Below, one piece after another: positions 17,717-25,877 of a stretch of 64,000 nt of DNA. The translations under genes were made by a program, and so were the position numbers. Source of the DNA: a bacterium. Its GTDB lineage: Bacteria > Planctomycetota > Planctomycetia > Isosphaerales > Isosphaeraceae. Each line of letters starts with the position of its first letter. Position 1 is the first letter of the stretch. The DNA lies in NCBI GenBank assembly GCA_016125085.1, contig WGMM01000018.1, positions 124,001 through 188,000 of the forward strand, given 5' to 3'. The notes under the pieces were generated by a model, which was not told the origin of the DNA, searched no databases, and saw only the letters and a list, made by a program, of their open reading frames with translations.

Positions 17717-18838
17717 TCACTGGTCGATCGGCTCTGCCAGTACCTGATCCAGCTCGAACAGCAGATGCTCACGATTCGAATAGGGGCCGGGCACGTATCC
17801 GCCTGATGCGATGCCCCGCTGGGTCAGTTCGCACATGTGCCAGTCCTGCCGGTTGGTCAGGTCCCAGAACTGCACGGCGTCGCGCGGGTCGAAGTCGCTT
17901 CGGGCCATCGTGGCGGGTTCGAAAAGCCATTCGCATGTCATTTTCGTGCGATCCGGCGTGACAGGTTCCAGCCTGTGCGTCAGTACGTAATCGGGGTGAA
18001 AGCTCATCATCATGTTCGGCAGCAGAATGTAATAATAGACATGCCGGGATTCGGTCGGGTTCAATTTCGGGAAGATCGGCCGGCGAGTGGAACCGTCGGC
18101 CGTCATGCTGGCGACGCCGTCATTCAGGCTCATTCGGCCGCCAACGTAACAGCCGTTCGCCGGATCGTTTTCGCCGCTGGTGGGTGGCGAAAGCCGGGCC
18201 AGGGCCGGATGCACGCTCGGGCAGTGGAGGCATTCGGAGTAGTTTTGAAGGATCAGCTTCCAGTTGGCCTGGATGTCGTATTCGATGCGTGCGCCGGTCT
18301 TCAGGTCCGCCAGTGGCCAGGCCGCGAACTTTTCGGGAAAGTCGGCCAGAGATTGCAATAGCGGATCATTCGGAATGGAATCGTCAGCACGCACGAAAAC
18401 GAAGCCGCCCCAGGTGTCACATTCGAGCGAATTCAGGCCCCAGTCGGCTTCGTCGAAGCCTTCGACCTCTTTCATGCCCGGTGCGCCGAGCAGGGTGCCG
18501 TCGCAGTCGAATGTCCAGGCATGATAGGGGCACGCGATGCGGCATTTGGCCAGATGGCCGTGCGCGGATTCTGTCAGCAGCGTGCCCCGGTGCCGGCAAC
18601 TGTTATAAAAGGCTCGAATTCGGCCATCGCGGCCGTGCATGATCAAAAGGCTCATTCCGACGATGCGGCGGCTGACGAAACCGCCGGGCCGTGGCAATTC
18701 TTCGGTGCGGCCGACACACAGCCAGCGGCGGCGATACCAGGTGGACATGTCCCGCTCGAACCGGTCGGGGCAGACGAATGTCGCGGCGCTCGGAGTCCGT
18801 TGCATCTGCGGTGCGAGATTGCGGTCATCCGGTTTCAT
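17717..18838 (-). CDS. Rieske non-heme iron oxygenase, alpha subunit (GbcA/ring-hydroxylating type)
   Basis: A 373-residue cytoplasmic oxygenase. The Rieske [2Fe-2S] ligands are complete: C81-x-H83 (NSCRHRG) and C103-x2-H106 (CPYHAW). The mononuclear iron site is visible as N199-Y-S-E202-C-L-H205-x4-H210 with a distal Asp near 326-332 (DLTNRQDWHMCE). The sequence around NRQDWHMCELTQRG and the overall length resemble GbcA-type demethylating oxygenases (glycine betaine, carnitine or choline substrates) as well as aromatic-ring hydroxylases. No reductase gene is adjacent, so the partner must be elsewhere. Convergent with the ThuA gene. Confidence 0.85.
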   Translation of the reverse strand: MKPDDRNLAPQMQRTPSAATFVCPDRFERDMSTWYRRRWLCVGRTEELPRPGGFVSRRIVGMSLLIMHGRDGRIRAFYNSCRHRGTLLTESAHGHLAKCRIACPYHAWTFDCDGTLLGAPGMKEVEGFDEADWGLNSLECDTWGGFVFVRADDSIPNDPLLQSLADFPEKFAAWPLADLKTGARIEYDIQANWKLILQNYSECLHCPSVHPALARLSPPTSGENDPANGCYVGGRMSLNDGVASMTADGSTRRPIFPKLNPTESRHVYYYILLPNMMMSFHPDYVLTHRLEPVTPDRTKMTCEWLFEPATMARSDFDPRDAVQFWDLTNRQDWHMCELTQRGIASGGYVPGPYSNREHLLFELDQVLAEPIDQ

Positions 18839-18973
18839 CGGGCTTCGGATCCGTTTCGAATCGGGCGAAAAGACGATCGCGTCCGTCGCGGTTCACTCTA
18901 AGCGAACGAACCGGGCGGACGCAATCTTTCGAAGCTGAAATGTCGACCTGTCAGCTCAGCGTAATCGATCAGG

Positions 18974-19525
18974 TCACTGATCTTCCGGGGGAGGAGCAGG
19001 TTTGCGGCGGGGTTCGCCCTTGCCACGTGCCCCCTTCGGCGGCGGGCCGCCTTCTTCGCCACCGGGGCCACCAGGGCCTCCTGGACCGAAGCCACGACCA
19101 CCGGGGCCACCAGGGCCGCCGGGACCGAAACCGCGGCCGCCAGGGCCACCCGGACCGCCGGGGCCCATCTGGGGCGGACGGCTCAGCATTTCGTATTGTT
19201 CATCGTTCAGGATTTCCTTGAGCTGCTTCGCGACGCTGGCTTCGAGCTTATCGATCTCGGCCTGCTGTTTGGAGCTCAGGTCAAGTTGCCCGATCATGAA
19301 CGGCGGGATGACGGCCCCGACCTTGAACATCGGCGCGCCGCCGCGGCCCTGCATCTGGCCCTTGCCTTGTGCCCCGCCTTTTTTCGAAGCGTTTCCGCCC
19401 CTTTTCGGCGGAGCATCCTGGCCCTGGCCGCGTCCTTCACGTTCCGGAGGCTGTGCCAGGGCCGAGAGCGTTACCGCCGAGATAATCACACCTGCCGCCA
19501 GCGTTTTCCAGGCGATCAATTTCAT
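18974..19525 (-). CDS. Exported Spy/CpxP-like Gly-rich protein
   Basis: A 183-residue protein; the start at MKLIAWKT is fixed by a strong AGGAG site. A signal peptide ends near ALAQ. A short helical core (DLSSKQQAEIDKLEASVAKQLKEILNDEQYEMLS) resembles LTxxQ-type Spy/CpxP or zinc-resistance periplasmic helices. It is flanked by low-complexity segments rich in Gly, Lys and Arg and by three copies of GPGGPGGPGG. Periplasmic location is inferred; function is unknown. Confidence 0.7.
   Translation of the reverse strand: MKLIAWKTLAAGVIISAVTLSALAQPPEREGRGQGQDAPPKRGGNASKKGGAQGKGQMQGRGGAPMFKVGAVIPPFMIGQLDLSSKQQAEIDKLEASVAKQLKEILNDEQYEMLSRPPQMGPGGPGGPGGRGFGPGGPGGPGGRGFGPGGPGGPGGEEGGPPPKGARGKGEPRRKPAPPPEDQ
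19058..19168 (-). repeat. Tandem repeat encoding GPGGPGGPGG units
   Basis: Three near-identical ~39-nt units inside the Spy-like gene encode GPGGPGGPGGRGF twice and then GPGGPGGPGGEEG. Such a low-complexity tract is prone to length variation by slippage or recombination. Confidence 0.75.
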
Positions 19526-19663
19526 CGTCGTCACTCCTGAATTCGATTTCGTTGCATTCCGACCCGCCACGCGGATCTTCATTCCGTATGAAATCATAAA
19601 GCCTTTCCGAATCGATGGAAGTATCCGATCGTATCTTTTCGCCCGACGCACGGAATTCGAGGT

Positions 19664-19705
19664 GGAAAAACGAAACGGGCGGGCCTTTCGACCCGCCGCG
19701 TTTCG
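19664..19705 (-). terminator. Rho-independent terminator of the M16 peptidase gene
   Basis: On the minus strand a GC-rich stem (arms 19671-19683 and 19692-19705, one bulge) is followed by TTTTTCC. It sits 42 bp after the stop codon at 19747. Confidence 0.8.
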
Positions 19706-19746
19706 AAACCGTCATGATCTTTCGAACGATGCTGCAAATCAGCCGT

Positions 19747-22632
19747 TCAAGGCTTCGCCTTTTCGCTCGATTGCGGGCCAGCGGGGCGGCCCAGCCCTCG
19801 ACCGCCACGCGGGCCGCCCATCGGCGGAACCGGCGGCTTGACTTCCAGCACTTCCAGGTTCGCCCCGTAGGGCAGGCTCTGGAGACCGGCCTTGACCGTC
19901 TCCACATCGCCGACGACCAGAATCGACATCTTGTCGAACGGCAGATATTTCGCGGCGACGCCATTGGCGGCAGCAGCGTCGACTGCCTCGATCTTCGACT
20001 GATAGGTTTCGAAATAGTCGTCGGGCAGGCCGAAGCGGATGATGTCCGAAAGCGCCCCCGCCATGGCGAAGGTCGTTTCGAAACGGCCCGGGAAGCCCTT
20101 GATCAGCCTGTCCTTGGCGAAGGCCAGTTCCGCGTCGGTGATCGGCCGCTTGCCGGTCACTTCCGTCAGCTCTTTGACCAGCTCCACGGTGGCTTCCTTC
20201 GTCACGGCCGTCTGCACGCTGGCGCCGGCTTCGAAGGGGCCAGGGCCCTTGCCGAACGCGAAGCTCGAGCGGGCGCCGTAGGTGTAGCCCTTGTCTTCAC
20301 GCAGGTTCAGGTTCATCCGGCTGGAGAATTGACCGCCCAGCACCGAATTCATCACCACCAGGGGGAAGTAGTCGGGCGTGGACCGGGGCGGGCCGACAAG
20401 CCCTGCCGCCAGCACGCTCTGAGCCGCGGCGGGCTTGTTCACCAGATAAAGCCCGGGCTTCTTCTCGGGCGAGGGGGCCGGAATGTCGATGGCGACGGCT
20501 TCGCCGCCCGTCCATTGCCCCAGGGCTTTGTCCAGCAGCGTCTTGGCGGCTTCCGGCGTGATGTCGCCGACCACGATCGCCGTCACGTTCGCCGGGTTGA
20601 ACAGCTTCTTGAAGTGGGCCTTGCACAGCTCGGGCGAGATGCCCCGCAGGGTTTCGAAGGTGCCGTCGTTGTCACGGCCATAAGGGTGCTTTTCGCCATA
20701 GAGCAGCTTGGGGAACACGTCGCCCGCGATGCCGTCGGCGCTGTCGAACTTGCGTGCCAGGGCCGAAAGCCGCTGGATCTTCAGCCGGTTCAGCTCGGCT
20801 TCCGGGAAGGAAGCGTTGAAGAGCACGTCCGTGAACAGGTCCAGGGCCTTGTCCGTGTGCTTCGTCAGCGTCGTCACGGACATCGACGAACTTTCCGAAC
20901 CGCCGTTGGCGTTCAGGTCGGCCCCGATCATCGAAAGCTCAGCAGCCAGTTCCTGCGTATTGCGTTTGGCCGTGCCTTCGCGGACGAGGCTCATGGCCAG
21001 CCCGGCCAGCCCTTCCTGCCCGGCCGGCACGTTCACGTCGCCACCCTTGGCCACCAGGCTCACGGTCAGAATCGGCAACTGGTGCCGCTCGGCCACCAGG
21101 GCGTCCATCCCGTTGGCCAGCTTCACCCGCTTCACGTCCGGCGGCGAGAATTTCGGCGTCGGGCCAGGTTCAGGCTGCTTCGTCCGGTCGAAGGTGTCGC
21201 GTACCTCCGTGACTTTCAGCTCAGGCAGAGCGGCCTGCTGGCTTTTGTCGACGACAGCTTCCGGGGCCCGCTCGGTCGGGGCACCAGGGATGACGTCCAG
21301 GCGAACGCGATTGGCCGTGAGATACTTCTTCGCCACGCGCTGAACGTCGGCCGGGGTCACCTTGAACAGCTCCTGCATTTCCTTCTTGTACGCTAGCGGG
21401 TCGCCGTCGTAGAAGTTGTTCGAATGTAGGAATTCGGCCTTGCCGTGGGCCGATTGCAGGCCCTTGATCAGGTCGGCTTCCTCGCCGTTCTGAGCCTTGA
21501 GGACTTCGTCGGCCGTGGGGCCTTCGGCGATGATCCGGGCGATCTCGGCATCGGCGAGCTTCACCAGCTCGTCCAGGTTGCCGTTCTGTTCGGGCCGGGC
21601 CGTGATCGACACCGTGAACGTGCCCGATAGTGCCGAAGCCGGGTGGAAGGCGAAGACATTGGCCGCCAGCTGGCGGTCATAGCTCAGGGCCTTGAACAGC
21701 CGGTTTTCCTTGGGCAACTGGCCCAGAACGGTCGCGAGCACGTCCAGGGCCTTTTCGTCCGGATTGCCCCGTTCCACGGTCGGCCAGGTCAGCTGGGCCC
21801 GTGCCAGGGCCACCCGGTCGGTCATGGTGATGTGCTTCGGGGCGTCCAGCTTCGGCACGTTGGCCGCCATTTTCGGCACTTCGGGGCCCTTCGGCAGTGG
21901 GCCGAAGTATTTCTCGACGAACTTTTTCGCCTGGGCCGGGTCGAAATCGCCCGAAATCACGAGCGTGGCGTTATTGGGCGAATAGTAGTTCAGGAAGAAG
22001 TTGGAGACGTCCGAAAGGCTGGCGGCCGAAAGGTCGGCCATCGATCCGATGACGCTGTGATAATACGGGTGATCGGGCGGATAGAGCGCTTCGAGCATCT
22101 TCTCCATCGACTGCCCGTAGGGCTGGTTGTCCACCCGCTGGCGTCGTTCGTTCTTGACGACCTCGCGCTGGTTATCGAGCTTTTCCTGGGTCAGTGCAGG
22201 CAGCAGGAAGCCCATTCGGTCGGCTTCCAGCCAAAGGGCCAGCTCCAGATAATTCGAAGGCACGGTTTCGTAGTAATTCGTGCGGTCCGTGTTCGTGGAG
22301 CCGTTGATCTGCGCCCCGATCTTTTCGAGCGGCTCGAAATATTCTTTGTTGTGGTTCTTCGAACCCTGGAACATCAGGTGTTCGAACAGGTGCGCGAAGC
22401 CCGTGCGGCCCTTTGTCTCGTTCTTCGAACCGACTCGGTACCAGACGTCCACATCGACGACGGGCGTCGAATCGTCCTGGTGCAGAATCACTTCCAGCCC
22501 GTTGGGCAGCGTATATTTTTCGACCTTCAGATCAGGCACTTGCGGCTGCCGTGGCGCCGTCTGGGCAAAAGCTCCGGCCATCGCCGAACTGGCGAACACG
22601 ACCAATGCCAGAAGTTGTCTTCCGAATCTCAC
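19747..22632 (-). CDS. Exported M16-family zinc peptidase, two fused modules
   Basis: A 961-residue protein. I choose a GTG start (VRFGRQLLAL) because GTGAGGTG lies immediately upstream at good spacing and a signal peptide follows (cleavage near AFA-QTA). The first half is an active M16 module: HLFEH (residues 81-85, the inverted HxxEH zinc motif) with the distal Glu in the REVVKNERRQ region. The second half (from PPDVKRVKLANGMDALV) is a second M16 module without HxxEH, and should be the non-catalytic partner lobe. This one-chain arrangement matches periplasmic M16 peptidases that degrade peptides. A terminator follows. Confidence 0.9.
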   Translation of the reverse strand: MRFGRQLLALVVFASSAMAGAFAQTAPRQPQVPDLKVEKYTLPNGLEVILHQDDSTPVVDVDVWYRVGSKNETKGRTGFAHLFEHLMFQGSKNHNKEYFEPLEKIGAQINGSTNTDRTNYYETVPSNYLELALWLEADRMGFLLPALTQEKLDNQREVVKNERRQRVDNQPYGQSMEKMLEALYPPDHPYYHSVIGSMADLSAASLSDVSNFFLNYYSPNNATLVISGDFDPAQAKKFVEKYFGPLPKGPEVPKMAANVPKLDAPKHITMTDRVALARAQLTWPTVERGNPDEKALDVLATVLGQLPKENRLFKALSYDRQLAANVFAFHPASALSGTFTVSITARPEQNGNLDELVKLADAEIARIIAEGPTADEVLKAQNGEEADLIKGLQSAHGKAEFLHSNNFYDGDPLAYKKEMQELFKVTPADVQRVAKKYLTANRVRLDVIPGAPTERAPEAVVDKSQQAALPELKVTEVRDTFDRTKQPEPGPTPKFSPPDVKRVKLANGMDALVAERHQLPILTVSLVAKGGDVNVPAGQEGLAGLAMSLVREGTAKRNTQELAAELSMIGADLNANGGSESSSMSVTTLTKHTDKALDLFTDVLFNASFPEAELNRLKIQRLSALARKFDSADGIAGDVFPKLLYGEKHPYGRDNDGTFETLRGISPELCKAHFKKLFNPANVTAIVVGDITPEAAKTLLDKALGQWTGGEAVAIDIPAPSPEKKPGLYLVNKPAAAQSVLAAGLVGPPRSTPDYFPLVVMNSVLGGQFSSRMNLNLREDKGYTYGARSSFAFGKGPGPFEAGASVQTAVTKEATVELVKELTEVTGKRPITDAELAFAKDRLIKGFPGRFETTFAMAGALSDIIRFGLPDDYFETYQSKIEAVDAAAANGVAAKYLPFDKMSILVVGDVETVKAGLQSLPYGANLEVLEVKPPVPPMGGPRGGRGLGRPAGPQSSEKAKP

Positions 22633-22812
22633 GGAACACCTCACGTTCGTAATCGTACTGGGCGGAAATGGGGATCGGCGGCCGGTCACCCGCAGAAATT
22701 CCCCAAGTTACTGCCCGCATCATCCCCGAACGTCTCCGCGTGTGTCAATCGTCGAAGGTGCCGGTCGCAACGCAATTTCGGCCAACAAATTTATGCACTC
22801 ATGATTGCATGC

Positions 22813-22829
22813 TGATCCGGCCCGGATCA
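22813..22829. repeat. Short perfect palindrome
   Basis: TGATCCGG-C-CCGGATCA is a perfect 8-bp inverted repeat with one central base. It lies just outside the left arm of the inverted-repeat element and could be an operator or hairpin. Confidence 0.5.
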
Positions 22830-22839
22830 TATGTCCTAT

Positions 22840-23135
22840 GCCAGAAAAGGGGTCAGGTCACGCCTGTTCGGCACACACATTGCGTTCACGATATCCGAAA
22901 CGAGCCGGAAGCGTGGGCGACGATACGATTTCAGTGCATTTCGTCTTCGTATCGAAAAAAAAACGCCCGTGTTCGGTTCGGTGCGAATCAGTAATTCATC
23001 GCTCCTGCCAGGGCGATCTTGTGCAACCCTCTATTTTGCTGGCACTTTCGGCTCGTTTGCCCAGGCTTGCCGTAATCTCGAGTTTCGAACGTCGCGCCGA
23101 ACAGGCGTGAGACCAGACCCCTTTTCTTTTCTGGC
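22840..23135. mobile_element. Miniature inverted-repeat element (MITE-like, ~296 bp)
   Basis: Long imperfect inverted repeats bound a non-coding core. The left arm (22840-22872) reads GCCAGAAAA, GGGGTCAGGTC, ACGCCTGTTCGGC; the right arm (23096-23135) is its inverse with a 5-base insertion near the end and a 2-base insertion in the middle. The GGGGTCAGGTC end resembles, from memory, repeats around REP-associated tyrosine transposase (RAYT/IS200-like) genes. No transposase lies inside, so it would be non-autonomous. Together with the palindrome and terminator beside it, this accounts for the 606-bp gap at 22633-23238. Confidence 0.65.
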
Positions 23136-23155
23136 TCCGAAAGCGCGCAAAATCG

Positions 23156-23184
23156 AGCGGCCGGCTGGGAAGGTGCCGGCCGCT
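23156..23184 (-). terminator. Terminator of the Met/Gly-rich protein gene
   Basis: A perfect 10-bp GC-rich stem (AGCGGCCGGC / GCCGGCCGCT) with a 9-nt loop. On the minus strand it is followed by CGATTTTG, 55 bp downstream of the stop at 23239. Confidence 0.65.
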
Positions 23185-23238
23185 TCGTGCGTGGGGTTCG
23201 GTCCGACCGGGAAATCGGCCCGTCAGGCGTTCCTTCGG

Positions 23239-24351
23239 TCAGAACCGCGACCCGAAGCCCCGGCGGCCGGCGAAGCCCCTTGTCGAAAACCGGCCGGCCC
23301 GGCCGAAGCCCGCCCCTGGCCCCCGCCGGGTCGTGCCGGCCGAACTCGAATTGTCCGCCGTACCCGTGCCCGTGCTCGATACCGTCGCAGAGTCCGTGCT
23401 CGTCGTCGTGCCGCTGCCGCTGTCATTCATGCCCATGCCACGGGTTTGCCTGTCGCCATGGTACGACTGTCCGAACTGTCCGTCAGGCTGCGGCGGCACA
23501 TAGCCTGAATCCTTCATCGCCTGGAATGCCGCGTCGACGGCATCCTTGTCCGCCTTCAGCGTATCCAGGTTCGCGACCGTCTGATTCGACTCCGTCACAA
23601 CACGAGTGATCGCCGAAATCGCCGAGTCGATCGCTTCCTGGCTTACGCCCGAATTGGCGAAAAGGGCCGAGAACGCCGTCTTGGCCTCAGTCGTGTCCGT
23701 TTGCCCGGCCACAGCCCGCACCAGCGAACTGACGGCCGCGTCCGTCGCCGTTTTGTCGAGCGTCAGCCCATCGGCCTGAAGTCCGTCGACAGCCTGATGC
23801 AGGCCATTCATGGCCGCGATCGTCAGGTTCGAATTCGCCGCGATCGCCTGAGCGTCGGTCCTCTGCTTGTCCAGGGCCGCCGTCAGGTTGTCCAGAAGCG
23901 CCTGAGTCGCCGGATCGGATGAAGTCGGCGTCGATCCGTCCGGGCCGATCGGCCCGCCATGCGCGTATCCGAATCCGCCTGCGACTCCCGCCTCGTTCAG
24001 AGAGGCCATGACCTGGGCACCCGCAGGCAGAGCAGGCCTCGTCGTCGAATCGCCCGACTGCATTCCTCCCGGGCCCCGCATCGGGCCGAACTGGCCCCGA
24101 CCCATCATCATGCCGCCAGGCCCGCCCCGGCCCATCATGCCGCCCTGCATGTCGCAGGATGACACGGCCGCAGCCTGGCCGCCCTGAAATCCGCCACCGA
24201 ATCCGCCCGGCATGCCCATGTGGGAAAGCACGACCCGGTCTTCATGCCTCTCGATGCCCGGCAACACCCGGCACCGTTCCCGGCGGTCACGTGTCGCCGC
24301 ATCGTCGCTTCCCGTCATCAGGCTTCCGATAACCGTTTTCCTGTCGTTCAT
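23239..24351 (-). CDS. Met/Gly-rich uncharacterised protein with degenerate surface-protein tag
   Basis: A 370-residue protein of unknown function. The N-terminus has CRVLPGIERHEDRVVLS, a diverged form of the LE-x-LE-x-R-x-VLS tag found at the start of large planctomycete exported proteins. A Met/Gly-rich stretch follows (GGMMGRGGPGGMMMGRGQFGPM), then an Ala-rich helical domain of about 150 residues (TQALLDNLTAALDKQRTDAQAI and similar), then a Ser/Thr-rich linker and a Gly/Arg/Phe tail (AGFGRAGRFSTRGFAGRRGF). A surface location is inferred from the tag only. A terminator follows the gene. Confidence 0.65.
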   Translation of the reverse strand: MNDRKTVIGSLMTGSDDAATRDRRERCRVLPGIERHEDRVVLSHMGMPGGFGGGFQGGQAAAVSSCDMQGGMMGRGGPGGMMMGRGQFGPMRGPGGMQSGDSTTRPALPAGAQVMASLNEAGVAGGFGYAHGGPIGPDGSTPTSSDPATQALLDNLTAALDKQRTDAQAIAANSNLTIAAMNGLHQAVDGLQADGLTLDKTATDAAVSSLVRAVAGQTDTTEAKTAFSALFANSGVSQEAIDSAISAITRVVTESNQTVANLDTLKADKDAVDAAFQAMKDSGYVPPQPDGQFGQSYHGDRQTRGMGMNDSGSGTTTSTDSATVSSTGTGTADNSSSAGTTRRGPGAGFGRAGRFSTRGFAGRRGFGSRF

Positions 24352-25007
24352 GTTCCGATTCCTTTCAGGTTATTCGATTCGATTGCGCAGACGATTCCTT
24401 TTTCTGGTCCGAGCCGCTGCTGACGACTTCCGGCCGATCCGTCCTGGCTCGTCCCGCCTGCCAACTCTTCACACGCAAGCCATACCGAAAAGCGCGCGGA
24501 AATTTCGAAAAGATTTCGAAGCGTCGATCGCTCGCAAGGCGAACGCCGTTCGTAACACCCTTTCATATATGTGGATGCACGCGAACTTGCATCGCCTTCG
24601 GCATTTCGGTTCAGTGACTTGAATCCGATTCGAAATGATACCGATATTCCTCGCGTACTCTCGAAATCGATGCCGGTCCCTGCAGAGGCTGTCAGGCCCG
24701 AGTGGGAACGTTCGATCCACAACACAATCGGGCTCAGAGCCGTAACGTGCGAATCCGGAATTCCAACTTGATTTCGAATGCAGGAACAGATTGCCTCACC
24801 GGTCAAAACCGGATGTATCCATCCTGATATGGATGCGTTGCGTTTCGTCACGAACCGTTCGCTTTTTTTCGATCGGATCATTGACACATGTCTTGCTCTT
24901 CATCTACGTTATGAACGCTTCTCTGTCCATATCTTTGACAATATCTCATCCGATTCGGCCGACTCCGTCGGGGACGGTCCGGGTCCATCTCCATTTCCGG
25001 AGGCATC
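24352..25007. other. Divergent intergenic region with regulatory site
   Basis: These 656 bases separate the Met/Gly-rich gene (minus) and the CHRD gene (plus). No coding frame is convincing. Small hairpins occur around 24800-24835 (CCGGTCAAAACCGG and ATCCATC-N6-GATGGAT-like). The sigma-54-like site at 24881 is listed separately. Confidence 0.4.
24881..24897 (+). promoter_or_regulatory. Sigma-54-like promoter before the CHRD-PEP-CTERM gene
   Basis: TTGACACATGTCTTGCT matches TTGGCACG-N4-TTGCW except that the usually invariant GG reads GA and the last base of the -24 block differs. Predicted start is ~24908, about 100 nt before the ATG. The same bases also give TTGACA with a poor TACGTT at N18, so a sigma-70 reading is possible. 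Confidence 0.4.
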
Positions 25008-25601
25008 ATGCTATCGATCCGTAAGCTTCTCTGTTGCGCAATCGTCGCCTGTCTGGGAGCCGGTTCCGCGCAGGCCGCTCAGGTCTACTATTTGAATTTC
25101 GGCCCCGAGGCCGTCGGCGCCACAGGCACCGGAACGGGCACGGTCACCATCGATAACGCGCTCAATACGATGCTCGTGGATATCCAGTTCTCCGGCCTTT
25201 CAGGCAACACGACGGCATCCCACATTCACGCACCGACGGCCAACCCGTTCACCGGTACCGCCGGCGTCGCGACCACGACTCCGACGTTCCCGGGCTTTCC
25301 CCTGGGCGTCACGTCGGGAAGCTATAATCACCTCTTCGACATGTCGCTGGCATCCAGCTACAACCCGGCATTCATCACCAACAACGGCGGCACGCCACTC
25401 TCAGCGTTCGCTGTGCTCACAAGTGCTGCCGCTGCCGGCAAGAGCTACCTGAACATTCACACGACGAATTTCCCCGGCGGTGAGATCCGGGCCTTCCTGA
25501 ACCCCGTCCCCGAACCCTCTTCCGTCGCCCTCACCGGCATCGGCCTGGCCATTCTGGCTTACGGCCGACACCGTTACCGCAAAACCGCGACGCCATCGTA
25601 A
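25008..25601 (+). CDS. CHRD domain PEP-CTERM protein
   Basis: A 197-residue exported protein with a perfect GGAGG site before the ATG. A signal peptide ends near AQAAQ. The body is a CHRD domain (named for chordin): ATGTGTGTVTIDNALNTMLV, SHIHAP, and the closing YLNIHTTNFPGGEIRAFL. The C-terminus is a PEP-CTERM signal (VPEPSSVALTGIGLAIL, then basic GRHRYRK), so the protein should be an exosortase substrate delivered to the surface. CHRD domains are thought to mediate binding; no enzymatic role is known. A strong terminator follows at 25651. Confidence 0.92.
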   Translation: MLSIRKLLCCAIVACLGAGSAQAAQVYYLNFGPEAVGATGTGTGTVTIDNALNTMLVDIQFSGLSGNTTASHIHAPTANPFTGTAGVATTTPTFPGFPLGVTSGSYNHLFDMSLASSYNPAFITNNGGTPLSAFAVLTSAAAAGKSYLNIHTTNFPGGEIRAFLNPVPEPSSVALTGIGLAILAYGRHRYRKTATPS

Positions 25602-25650
25602 TCGGCCCGAACTGCGGAATCCGATGACGTCCACAGTGACCTGGTCACGA

Positions 25651-25679
25651 AAATCCCGGCCGCCCCCGCCGGGATTTTT
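25651..25679 (+). terminator. Rho-independent terminator of the CHRD gene
   Basis: A perfect 10-bp stem (AAATCCCGGC / GCCGGGATTT) with a 7-nt loop runs into TTTTT. It lies 50 bp beyond the stop codon. A second palindrome, GTGACC-T-GGTCAC, precedes it at 25636-25648. Confidence 0.9.
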
Positions 25680-25814
25680 CATTTACGCCCCTTGCGAACC
25701 ATTCTGTTTGCCGTCATGGTTCGCCCCTTCGTTAACTTCTCTCAGGGCCGCGCAATCCTGCCTCCATCGCAATTCGGACACCCCTGGAACTTGAACCCAA
25801 GATCGCCGACGGAC

Positions 25815-25836
25815 GATATCCCTTATAAGGGATATC
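25815..25836. promoter_or_regulatory. 22-bp perfect palindrome, possible operator
   Basis: The half-site GATATCCCTTA is followed directly by its exact inverse with no spacer. It lies 41 bp before the ATG at 25878, a position suited to an operator for a dimeric regulator. The function is inferred from position only. Confidence 0.5.
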
Positions 25837-25877
25837 TGTCACTCTTGCGGGAATCCGGACGCGAGGTCTTCGCCACC

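Noticed and set aside
19615-21396. A 593-residue plus-strand frame opposite the M16 peptidase
   Set aside because: Antisense to a well-supported peptidase; no motif and shadow-type composition.
22831-23508. A 225-residue frame through the inverted-repeat element
   Set aside because: It runs across both repeat arms and the terminator, is Arg/Ala-rich without motifs, and has no ribosome-binding site.
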